From assembly GCF_004795015.1 (NCBI RefSeq), contig NZ_SSBI01000027.1:40085-104084 (forward strand): 64,000 bases of DNA, read 5' to 3'. A model generated the notes under the pieces. That model saw only the letters and a list, made by a program, of their open reading frames with translations, made no database searches and was not told the DNA's origin. Shown piece by piece: positions 35,384 through 42,929 of the stretch. Position 1 is the stretch's first letter, and each line of letters begins with the position of its first letter. Position numbers and translations under genes: made by a program. The DNA is from Streptomyces sp. A1277. Lineage in GTDB: Bacteria > Actinomycetota > Actinomycetes > Streptomycetales > Streptomycetaceae.

Positions 35384-36375
35384 GCGCGCCTCACCTCCTT
35401 GGTCAGCAGCCAGATCAGATAGCAACCGCCGATCGCGGTGCTCACGACGCCCACGGGCAGCGCGACGGGCGCCAGCAGCATCTGGGCCAGCAGGTCGGCA
35501 CCCTGGAGGAGCACCGCCCCGGTCAGTGCGGCCGGGAGCAGGGGTACTCCGGCGGCGCCTGCGAGCCGGCGGCCGATCTGCGGGGCGGCCAGCGCGATGA
35601 ACGCGATGGGTCCGGCCACGGCGGTCACCGTGGCGGTGCAGCCGACGCCGACCAGGACCATCAGCAGCCGCAGCCGGTCGAGTCCGACGCCGGTCGTCAC
35701 GGCGATCGGGTCGCCGAGCGCCGCCTGGTGCATGGCGTGGGCCTTCGTGGTCATGAGGGCCAGCAGGACGGCGATCACGGTGAACGGGATGCCGAGGTCG
35801 TCCCAGCCCACACCGTTGAGCGAGCCCGCGCTCCAGCCGACTGCGGCGATCGCCACCTCCAGTTCGGCGCGCAGCACGATCCACGAGTTGATCGCGGTCA
35901 CCATCGCGTTGACCGCGATGCCGATGACGACCAGCCGGAGGCCGGAGAAGCCGTGTTCGAACGAGAGCAGGTAGATGGCGGCCGCGACGACCAGGCCGCC
36001 GAGCACGGAGCCGACCGCGAGCTGCGCGGACGTGCCCGACAGTACGGTGATGGCGACCAGGGCGCCCGTGTAGGCGCCGGCGTCGAGCCCGATGACGTCG
36101 GGGCTGCCCATGGGGTTGCGGGTGAGGTTCTGGAAGATGGCGCCGGCGACGCCGAGCGCGGCGCCGAAGACGAGGCCGGCCAGCACCCGCGGCAGCCGCC
36201 AGTCCCGGATCACCACGGAGTGCTCGGAGCCGGTGAGGACGGCGAACACCCGGCTGGGCGAGGACCATGACGCCCCGTAGCACAGCCCGAGCAGGCCGAG
36301 CCCCAGCATCAGGGCGACCAGCACGGCGACGAGCACCGCCGTACGGCGTTCGACGTGGAATCTCAGCACGTTCAC
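35380..36375 (-). CDS. FecCD-family siderophore permease
   Basis: A 331-residue FecCD-type permease with about ten membrane segments. Family stretches seen: RDWRLPRVLAGLVFGAALGV, FQNLTRNPMGSPDVIG and the ATPase-contact region VAGPIAFIALAAPQIGRRL. It starts at GTG 36375, overlapping the stop of the other permease (GTGA). It forms the membrane channel together with that second permease. Confidence 0.93.
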   Translation of the reverse strand: MNVLRFHVERRTAVLVAVLVALMLGLGLLGLCYGASWSSPSRVFAVLTGSEHSVVIRDWRLPRVLAGLVFGAALGVAGAIFQNLTRNPMGSPDVIGLDAGAYTGALVAITVLSGTSAQLAVGSVLGGLVVAAAIYLLSFEHGFSGLRLVVIGIAVNAMVTAINSWIVLRAELEVAIAAVGWSAGSLNGVGWDDLGIPFTVIAVLLALMTTKAHAMHQAALGDPIAVTTGVGLDRLRLLMVLVGVGCTATVTAVAGPIAFIALAAPQIGRRLAGAAGVPLLPAALTGAVLLQGADLLAQMLLAPVALPVGVVSTAIGGCYLIWLLTKEVRRA

Positions 36376-37394
36376 AGTGACCCCGCCCCGTAGCGGCGGA
36401 CCGCCCAGATCAGCATGGGGCCGCCCAGGAACGCGGTCACGATGGCCACCGGCACCTCGCCGGTGGGCAGCAGGACGCGGGAGGCCATGTCGGCGACGAG
36501 CAGCAGGATCGGGCCGAGGACCATGGTGTAGGCGATCAGCCAGGGCACCGATCCGGACGCCGGTTTGCGCACCAGGTGCGGCACGATCAGTCCGACGAAG
36601 AGGATGGGTCCGGCCACCGCCGTCGCCGCGCCGCTGAGCACGGTGATCAGGACGAGGGTGGCGACTCGGACCCGGCCCACGTCGGCGCCCAGGGTGTGGG
36701 CGACGTTCTCGCCGAGAGTCAGGGCGTTGAGCGCCCGGCTCAGCAGCAGCGCACCGGCCAGGCAGACGGCTATCGCGGTCAGCGGCCAGGCCAGCGGTGC
36801 CTGTTCGCGGCCGGCCAGGGTGCCGACGGACCAGAAGCGGTAGACGTCGAAGACGTCGGGGAGCATCAGCCGCATGCCGAGGGCGACGCCGGTCAGCACC
36901 GCGGTCAGCGCCACTCCCGTGAGCACGAGGCGCAGGGGTGAGCGGCGGCCGACCGCGGCGACCAGCAGCGCCGCGAGCACGGATCCGATGATGGCGAAGC
37001 CCAGTTGGCCCGCCTGGCCGCCGGCTAGGCCGAGCGCGGAGCCGATGGTGACGGCGAACCCGGCACCCGCGGTGACCCCGAGGATGCCGGGCTCGGCCAG
37101 CGGGTTGCGGGCGAGCGTCTGGATGAGCGCGCCCGCCACGGCGAGCGCGGCACCGACGGCGACGGCGAGCATCGCACGCGGTGCCCGCACGTCCCGCACG
37201 ATGACGTGGTCGTCGGTGCCCCGGTAGTCGAAGAGTGCGCGCACGACTTCGCCGGGTGCGACGTGGCGGGCCCCGACGCCCATGCTGAGTACGGCGAGAG
37301 CTGCCAGCAGTACCAGTCCGCCGACGAGCAGGGCGGTCTGCGGGACGGCCCGCCGGTTTCCCGCCGCATCGGACGCGCGGCCCGCGACGGTCAC
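36372..37394 (-). CDS. FecCD-family siderophore permease
   Basis: A 340-residue permease paralogous to its neighbour, with RDVRAPRAMLAVAVGAALAV, QTLARNPLAEPGILG and VAGPILFVGLIVPHLVR. It starts at GTG 37394, overlapping the binding-protein stop by four bases. The first and second permeases would form a heterodimer that docks the lipoprotein outside and two copies of the ATPase inside. Confidence 0.93.
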   Translation of the reverse strand: MTVAGRASDAAGNRRAVPQTALLVGGLVLLAALAVLSMGVGARHVAPGEVVRALFDYRGTDDHVIVRDVRAPRAMLAVAVGAALAVAGALIQTLARNPLAEPGILGVTAGAGFAVTIGSALGLAGGQAGQLGFAIIGSVLAALLVAAVGRRSPLRLVLTGVALTAVLTGVALGMRLMLPDVFDVYRFWSVGTLAGREQAPLAWPLTAIAVCLAGALLLSRALNALTLGENVAHTLGADVGRVRVATLVLITVLSGAATAVAGPILFVGLIVPHLVRKPASGSVPWLIAYTMVLGPILLLVADMASRVLLPTGEVPVAIVTAFLGGPMLIWAVRRYGAGSL

Positions 37395-38392
37395 CGGTTC
37401 AGCAGCGGAGCGAGCGACTTGTCGATCGCGTCCAGGGTCATCAGGGCCTCGCCGTAGGTGGCGGCCTCGGTGTAGCGGAACGGGTAGACCTTGCCGGCCT
37501 TCACGGCGGGCAGGTTCTTCCAGACCTTGGAGTCCAGGACGTACTTCACGGAGGGCGGGACGCTGCCGTCGGCGTTGACCGAGTAGGTCAGCGCGTCGGC
37601 CTCGCGGTATGCCTCGGGAAGCTCTTCGATGGAGGGGTACTCACTGACCGCCTGCGAGCCGGGGCCGGGCTTCTTGACCTTGCCGTAGTAGGTGGCGCCC
37701 AGGTCCTCGGCGATGTTGGTGCCCCAGGAGCCGTTGAACTCGCGCTGGAAGGTGCCCTTGGCGGCGTCACCGTACGCACCGACGTGGCCGAGCTTGAGCT
37801 TCGGCAGAACGTCCTTGTACTTGGCGGCCAGTGCGGCGGCCTTGGTGTCGTAGGTCTTCTTCTGGGCGTCGAACTGCTTGAGGGCGCCCGCGGCGTCGGC
37901 CTGCTTGCGCGAGAGGTCGCGCCAGGCGGAGGGCAGGCTCGGGCCGATCGCGACGACGGGGGCGATGGACTCCAGCCGCTTCACGTCGATGTCGCCGAGC
38001 ACGGGCGCCGGCACACCGATGACGATCAGGTCGGGCTCGGCCTCGGCGACGGCCTCGTAGTTGGTCTCGGCCGCCTGCTCGCCCGCGATCTTCTTGAGCT
38101 TCTTGTAGGTGGCGAGGTCGTCCTTGGTCATCATCGGCTCGCCGCGCTTCCACGAGGAGATGCCGACCAGCGGGGCGTCGGCCTCGATGAGGGCGGGTAC
38201 GGCGTACCCGGTGGCCACCACACGCTTCGGGTTCACCGGGATGGTGATCTTGCCGTTGTCCGCGGTGAACACCCGGGTCCTGCTCTTCTCCGAGGCGGAG
38301 TCGGACCCGCCGTCGGAGGATGACCCGCATCCGGCCAGAACGAGGGCCAGCGCGAGGGCGCCGACCAGGCCGGACGATCTGCGTATGGACAT
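37391..38392 (-). CDS. ferric-siderophore substrate-binding lipoprotein
   Basis: A 333-residue extracytoplasmic binding protein of the FepB/CchF type. The signal peptide ends in the lipobox LVLAGC, so it is lipid-anchored outside the membrane, followed by a Ser/Gly-rich linker. The two-lobed fold is suggested by KRVVATGYAVPALIEA near the N-terminus and VKAGKVYPF near the end. AAGGAG precedes ATG 38392. It is the first gene of the six-gene operon (binding protein, two permeases, ATPase, NRPS, exporter) and has an iron box 19 bases upstream. Confidence 0.93.
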   Translation of the reverse strand: MSIRRSSGLVGALALALVLAGCGSSSDGGSDSASEKSRTRVFTADNGKITIPVNPKRVVATGYAVPALIEADAPLVGISSWKRGEPMMTKDDLATYKKLKKIAGEQAAETNYEAVAEAEPDLIVIGVPAPVLGDIDVKRLESIAPVVAIGPSLPSAWRDLSRKQADAAGALKQFDAQKKTYDTKAAALAAKYKDVLPKLKLGHVGAYGDAAKGTFQREFNGSWGTNIAEDLGATYYGKVKKPGPGSQAVSEYPSIEELPEAYREADALTYSVNADGSVPPSVKYVLDSKVWKNLPAVKAGKVYPFRYTEAATYGEALMTLDAIDKSLAPLLNR

Positions 38393-38410
38393 TTACGAAC
38401 TCCTTGCTAC

Positions 38411-38429
38411 TTAGGTAAGGCTCACCTTA
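38411..38429 (-). promoter_or_regulatory. iron box of the uptake/NRPS operon
   Basis: TTAGGTAAGGCTCACCTTA matches the DmdR/IdeR consensus at about 17 of 19 positions and lies just upstream of the binding-protein gene. It would make the whole 15-kb operon iron-repressed. Confidence 0.9.
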
Positions 38430-38487
38430 GTTGATGGTCTTTCGGCGGGACAACTCGCGAGTGGCCGACCACCCGGTACAGCCGGGA

Positions 38488-39363
38488 TCAGTCGTCGTGA
38501 CTGTGGTCGTGGTCGTGATCGTCTTCGTCGAAGTCCGCGACGCCGCGCTTCCAGTAGCCGGTGATGTCGTAGTCGGCCTTGTCCAGGCGCAGTTCGTCGC
38601 GGACCCAGCGGCGCAGCGGCTTGATCTGCCCCGCCTCCCCCGCGGCCCAGACATACGCCCGCTCCCCCTCGGGCACGGTGGCCGCCATCGCGGCGCGGGA
38701 CAGCGCGTCACCCGATCCGGCCGGCCGGCCGCCGCGGTGCAGCCAGCGCACCTCGACGCCCTCGGGCGCGGTCAGCTCGATCTCCTCGCCGGCGTCCGCG
38801 ACTTCGATGAACGCCCAGCCCCTGGCGGCCGGGGGCAGTTCCTCCAGCCGGCGCGCGATGGCGGGGAGCGCGGTGATGTCCCCGACGAGCAGGTAGCGGT
38901 CGTAGGTGTGCGGGACGATCAGCCCGCCGGGCGGCCCCGCGATGTGCACGGTGTCGCCGGGCTGGACCTTGCGGGCCCAGTCGGAGGCGAGGCCGCCGTC
39001 GTGCGCGGCGATGTCGATGTCGAGTTCGCCCGTGACGGGGTCGTAGCGGCGCACGGTGTATTCGCGCGAGGTGGGCGCCGGCCTCGGCCAGCGCAGCATC
39101 GATCCGTTGCGCTCGGGCAGACGCAGGGTGCCGTCCGCCTCCGGAAAGATCAGCTTGACGTGTTCGTCGGGTGCGTGGGCCTCGAATCCCTCGGTGCCCG
39201 CCCCGCCCAGGGTCACCCGCAGCAGCCCCGCGCCGACCGTGCCCGTACGCACGATCTCGGCCTCCCTGATGCCGATCGGGTAGCCGACCTTCTCGGCGTG
39301 CAGACCGGCCCGCACCTGCGCGATCCGTTCCAGGTGCCGGTCCCGGTGGTCGACGCGGCTCAT
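38488..39363 (-). CDS. siderophore-interacting flavoprotein (SIP)
   Basis: A 291-residue FAD-binding ferric-siderophore reductase of the SIP/ViuB family. The FAD site is SREYTVRRYDP; HIAGPPGGL and LLVGDITALPAI mark the flavin/NAD(P)H domain, and YVWAAGEAGQIKPLRRW the C-terminal domain. The protein ends in a run rich in Asp and His (DEDDHDHDHSHDD) that may hold metal. It overlaps the upstream carrier-protein stop (ATGA, 39360-39363). Its role is to reduce imported ferric siderophore and release iron. Confidence 0.92.
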   Translation of the reverse strand: MSRVDHRDRHLERIAQVRAGLHAEKVGYPIGIREAEIVRTGTVGAGLLRVTLGGAGTEGFEAHAPDEHVKLIFPEADGTLRLPERNGSMLRWPRPAPTSREYTVRRYDPVTGELDIDIAAHDGGLASDWARKVQPGDTVHIAGPPGGLIVPHTYDRYLLVGDITALPAIARRLEELPPAARGWAFIEVADAGEEIELTAPEGVEVRWLHRGGRPAGSGDALSRAAMAATVPEGERAYVWAAGEAGQIKPLRRWVRDELRLDKADYDITGYWKRGVADFDEDDHDHDHSHDD

Positions 39364-39599
39364 GCGGCCTCACCCGCCAGCAGCGCCTGCCAGTGGCCAA
39401 GTTCGGGCAGCTCGAAGAGGTCGGGGAACTCCAGCTCGGTCGCCCCCGCCGCACGCCAGCGCTCCACCAGGACCATGATGCGCATCGAGTCGAGTCCGAG
39501 GTCGACGAGATTCTCCTCGGGCGCGATCTCGGTGGGCTCGCAGCCCAGTAGTTCCGCGATGTCGGCCCGGACACGCTCGGGCGACAAGGTCTGGCTCAT
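39360..39599 (-). CDS. stand-alone aryl carrier protein-like domain
   Basis: A 79-residue acyl/peptidyl carrier protein. The phosphopantetheine serine is in NLVDLGLDSMRIM, and the following VERWRAAG is typical of the aryl carrier domains of EntB/VibB/DhbB-type proteins. No isochorismatase domain is attached, and no DHB or salicylate genes are in the window. It may carry an aryl or acyl starter to the first condensation domain of the NRPS. AAGGAG precedes ATG 39599. It is coupled to the SIP gene by ATGA. Confidence 0.8.
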   Translation of the reverse strand: MSQTLSPERVRADIAELLGCEPTEIAPEENLVDLGLDSMRIMVLVERWRAAGATELEFPDLFELPELGHWQALLAGEAA

Positions 39600-39865
39600 C
39601 GGACGACTCCTTCAGGGGTGAGCACCGACGGGTGGGTCGGAGCGGCGGTGGCAGCGGGTACGGGCCCGGCGGCGGGCAGCGCGAACGGCCGTGCCGGACA
39701 AGGGGTTTCGCGGGAGATGGCGGCGCGGCTCGTCCCGCCGGGGGCGCGGGGCGGCTCGCGGCGGGGGCGGACGGCGGCCTCGGGGCGCACGCTCCGGACC
39801 CGCACGGGCTCAGGGGGTACCGGCGTCAAGCTCGGCCGTGCGGACGGTCCCGACCACCGGGCCAC
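39596..39865 (-). CDS. possible small gene upstream of the carrier protein (doubtful)
   Basis: An 89-codon frame from GTG 39865 ends in an ATGA overlap with the carrier-protein start, and GGAAGGTGAGG lies just before the GTG. The frame begins 41 bases downstream of an iron box. Against it, the product is a low-complexity Pro/Arg/Ala chain with no domain, and I estimate third-position GC near 80%, lower than neighbours. It may instead be a translated leader or non-coding. Confidence 0.3.
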   Translation of the reverse strand: MARWSGPSARPSLTPVPPEPVRVRSVRPEAAVRPRREPPRAPGGTSRAAISRETPCPARPFALPAAGPVPAATAAPTHPSVLTPEGVVR

Positions 39866-39906
39866 CGTCCCTCACCTTCCACGCCCACACGAAGTCCCCC
39901 TCAGGC

Positions 39907-39925
39907 CCAGGCAAGGCTAACCTAA
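39907..39925 (-). promoter_or_regulatory. iron box upstream of the carrier protein/SIP operon
   Basis: Read on the minus strand, TTAGGTTAGCCTTGCCTGG has a perfect left half (TTAGGTTAG) and a degraded right half, about 15 of 19 overall. It is about 308 bases before the carrier-protein ATG and 42 bases before the doubtful small frame. Confidence 0.75.
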
Positions 39926-40005
39926 CATCGACTTGTGCGGCACAGGCACCCCTTCCGCCAACCGGACATCCACCGCACGGAGTTCAGGCGGGCAGCACCG
40001 GAAGC

Positions 40006-40024
40006 TTAGGTTACCCTCACCTAA
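40006..40024. promoter_or_regulatory. iron box with uncertain target
   Basis: TTAGGTTACCCTCACCTAA matches the consensus at about 17 of 19 positions. It lies 80 bases from the previous box. It could be a second operator for the carrier-protein/SIP promoter, or it could act on transcription towards metE, whose riboswitch begins about 100 bases to the right. A small hairpin (40080-40101, 8-bp stem GTCCCGGC/GCCGGGAC) lies between. Confidence 0.8.
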
Positions 40025-40124
40025 CCTACCGTAGGGCGCCAGGCCGCGTGAAGGCCCACGCCCCTCCTGCGCGGTTTCCGTCCCGGCATGTGAGCCGGGA
40101 CGCTGCGGACGGAGGCGACCCCTT

Positions 40125-40330
40125 AGGGTGGCCGGTGCAGCTGGTTCGCCCTGTCCGCCAGACAAGCGCGTCGTAAGAGGGAACCCGGTGGGAATCCGGG
40201 ACTGCCCCGCAGCGGTGAGTGGGAACGACCGCCGTCATACGCACTGGACCGAGTCCGATCCGGGAAGCGACGGCCAGTAGGAGTCCGCCCCTGGCGGATG
40301 TGCCCGCGAGTCCGAAGACCTGCCCGTTGC
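40125..40330 (+). promoter_or_regulatory. cobalamin riboswitch upstream of metE
   Basis: The conserved core is clear: GGGAACCCGGTGGGAATCC, then ACTGCCCCGCAGCGGTGAG (about 40180-40220), and the B12 box GAGTCCGAAGACCTGCC at about 40308-40324. End points are approximate. In Streptomyces this riboswitch turns off the B12-independent methionine synthase when adenosylcobalamin is present. The remaining leader up to 40501 (about 170 bases) contains the expression platform, which I could not resolve with confidence. Confidence 0.93.
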
Positions 40331-40501
40331 CCGCGCACGACCACTCGTGTGCGGATATCCCGGTGACCTCGTGGGCGGGTCGGCGTGCATACCTGACGGA
40401 GAACCCGCACCGTGTGTGTCCGGGCCCGTCCGGTTCGTCATCCCTTCGCGCCCGCGTCCCGTCCCGGGATGTTCAGGAGTCATCTCGCGAAGGAGATTTC
40501 C

Positions 40502-42820
40502 GTGACATCCAAGCCCGCAGCCGCGGCAGCACGGGCCACCGTGTACGGCTACCCCCGACAGGGCCCGGACCGGGAGCTGAAGAAGGCGGTCGAGGGGTAC
40601 TGGAAGGGCCGGGTCACCGCCGGTGCCCTCCGGGAGACGGCGGCAGAGCTGCGCCGGTCCAACTGGCGCCGACTGGCGGACGCCGGCATCCACGAGGTGC
40701 CCACCGGTGACTTCTCGTACTACGACCACGTCCTGGACACCAGCGTCATGGTCGGGGCCGTTCCCGGGCGGCACCGGGATGCCGTCGCCTCCGACTCGCT
40801 CGGCGGGTACTTCGCGATGGCCCGGGGGACCCAGGACGTGGCCCCGCTGGAGATGACCAAGTGGTTCGACACGAACTACCACTACTTGGTCCCCGAGCTC
40901 GGCCCGGGCACCGTCTTCACCGCCGACTCCACCAAGCAGGTCGGTGAGCTGAAGGAGGCTCTCGCACTCGGGCACACCGCCCGGCCCGTGCTCGTCGGCC
41001 CCGTCACCTATCTCCTGCTGGCCAAGCCCGCCCCCGGGGTGGCCGCCGACTTCGAACCGCTCACCCTGCTCGACCGGCTGCTGCCGGTGTACGCGGAGGT
41101 GCTGGCCGATCTGCGCGCCGCCGGTGCCGAGTGGGTACAGCTGGACGAGCCCGCGCTCGTCCAGGACCGCACCCCGGCCGAACTGAACGCCACCGCCCGC
41201 GCCTACCGCGACCTCGGCGCCCTCACCGACCGGCCCCAACTGCTCGTCGCCTCCTACTTCGACCGGCTCGACGAGGCCCTTCCCATCCTGGCGAAGGCCC
41301 CCGTCGAGGGTCTGGCGCTGGACTTCACCGGCGCCGCCGCGGCCCATCTGGAGGACCTCGCTGCCGTAGGCGGGCTCCCCGGCAAGCGGCTCGTCGCGGG
41401 CATCGTCAACGGCCGCAACATCTGGATCAACGACTACGAGAAGTCCCTCGCGACCCTCGCCACGCTCCTCGGCCTCGCGGGCCGGGTCGACGTGGCCGCG
41501 TCCTGCTCGCTGCTGCACGTCCCGCTGGACACCGCGCCGGAGAAGGACATCGACCCGGAGGTCCTTGGCTGGCTGGCCTTCGCCCGGCAGAAGACCGCCG
41601 AGGTCGTCACCCTGGCGAAGGGGCTGGCCCGGGGCACCGAGGCGGTGGCCGCCGAGCTCGCCGCCAACCGCGCCGCCCTCGCCTCCCGCGCAGGCTCGCC
41701 GATCACCCGCGACCCGGCGGTACGCGCACGCGCCCGGGCCGTCGCGGACGCGGACGGCCGCCGCTCCCAGCCGTACACCGAACGCGCCGCCGCCCAGCGC
41801 GCCCACCTCGGGCTGCCGCTGCTGCCGACGACGACCATCGGCTCCTTCCCGCAGACCGGCGAACTGCGCACCGCCCGCGCCGACCTGCGCGCCGGCCGCA
41901 TCGACACGGCCGGTTACGAGAAGCGCATCCGGACCGAGATCGGCGAGGTCATCGCCTTCCAGGAGAAGACCGGCATCGACGTCCTCGTGCACGGCGAGCC
42001 GGAACGCAACGACATGGTGCAGTACTTCGCCGAACAGCTCACCGGCTATCTCGCCACCCAGCACGGCTGGGTCCAGTCCTACGGCACCCGTTACGTCCGC
42101 CCGCCCGTCCTCGCCGGGGACATCTCTCGCCCCGAGCCGATGACGGTGCGCTGGACCTCGTACGCCCAGTCGCTCACCGAGCGTCCGGTCAAGGGCATGC
42201 TGACCGGCCCGGTCACCATGCTCGCCTGGTCCTTCGTCCGCGACGACCAGCCTCTCGGCGACACCGCCCGCCAGGTCGCCCTCGCCCTGCGCGACGAGGT
42301 CGACGACCTGGAGGCGAGCGGCACTTCGGTCATCCAGGTGGACGAGCCCGCCCTGCGCGAGACCCTGCCGCTCAGGGCCGCCGACCACGCGGACTACCTG
42401 GCCTGGGCCACCGAGGCGTTCCGGCTCACCACCTCCGGGGTACGGCCGGACACCCAGATCCACACCCACATGTGCTACGCCGAGTTCGGCGACATCGTCC
42501 AGGCCATCGACGACCTCGACGCCGACGTCATCAGCCTGGAGGCCGCCCGCTCCCACATGCGGGTCGCCCACGAACTCGCCGCACACGGCTATCCGCGTGA
42601 GGCCGGGCCCGGCGTGTACGACATCCACTCCCCGCGCGTGCCGAGCGCCGAGGAGGCCGCACAGCTCCTGCGCACCGGCCTGAAGGCCATCCCCGCCGAA
42701 CGGCTCTGGGTCAACCCCGACTGCGGTCTGAAGACCCGCGCCTGGCCCGAGACCCGCGCATCGCTGGAGAACCTGGTCGCCGCGGCCCGTACCGTCCGCG
42801 ACGAACTGCCCGCCTCCTGA
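40502..42820 (+). CDS. metE: cobalamin-independent methionine synthase
   Basis: A 772-residue MetE, which methylates homocysteine from 5-methyltetrahydropteroyl-triglutamate using zinc. The N-terminal domain begins ATVYGYPRQGPDRELKKAVE; the C-terminal domain has the catalytic and zinc-ligand regions QVDEPALRE, THMCYAEF and WVNPDCGLKTR. GTG 40502 is selected by AAGGAG at 40490-40495; the longer frame upstream lies in the leader. It is preceded by a cobalamin riboswitch and followed by a strong hairpin. Confidence 0.95.
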   Translation: MTSKPAAAAARATVYGYPRQGPDRELKKAVEGYWKGRVTAGALRETAAELRRSNWRRLADAGIHEVPTGDFSYYDHVLDTSVMVGAVPGRHRDAVASDSLGGYFAMARGTQDVAPLEMTKWFDTNYHYLVPELGPGTVFTADSTKQVGELKEALALGHTARPVLVGPVTYLLLAKPAPGVAADFEPLTLLDRLLPVYAEVLADLRAAGAEWVQLDEPALVQDRTPAELNATARAYRDLGALTDRPQLLVASYFDRLDEALPILAKAPVEGLALDFTGAAAAHLEDLAAVGGLPGKRLVAGIVNGRNIWINDYEKSLATLATLLGLAGRVDVAASCSLLHVPLDTAPEKDIDPEVLGWLAFARQKTAEVVTLAKGLARGTEAVAAELAANRAALASRAGSPITRDPAVRARARAVADADGRRSQPYTERAAAQRAHLGLPLLPTTTIGSFPQTGELRTARADLRAGRIDTAGYEKRIRTEIGEVIAFQEKTGIDVLVHGEPERNDMVQYFAEQLTGYLATQHGWVQSYGTRYVRPPVLAGDISRPEPMTVRWTSYAQSLTERPVKGMLTGPVTMLAWSFVRDDQPLGDTARQVALALRDEVDDLEASGTSVIQVDEPALRETLPLRAADHADYLAWATEAFRLTTSGVRPDTQIHTHMCYAEFGDIVQAIDDLDADVISLEAARSHMRVAHELAAHGYPREAGPGVYDIHSPRVPSAEEAAQLLRTGLKAIPAERLWVNPDCGLKTRAWPETRASLENLVAAARTVRDELPAS

Positions 42821-42837
42821 CCGGGAGCTGAGCGGAA

Positions 42838-42880
42838 GGCCGGGACACCTGGGTGCGAGCGCGGCTCAGGTGTCCCGGCC
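42838..42880. terminator. terminator between metE and the convergent P450 gene
   Basis: Perfect 14-bp stem: 42838-42851 (GGCCGGGACACCTG) with 42867-42880, loop of 15 bases. It is 18 bases after the metE stop and 50 bases from the P450 stop, so it can work both ways. Confidence 0.85.
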
Positions 42881-42929
42881 GTCCGTGCCGTCGGTGCCGG
42901 CCGGGGTGAAGCGGACCGGGGCCCAGGGG

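Noticed and set aside
40412..40501. Upstream in-frame extension of metE
   Set aside because: It lies in the riboswitch leader; the AAGGAG at 40490-40495 fixes the GTG at 40502.
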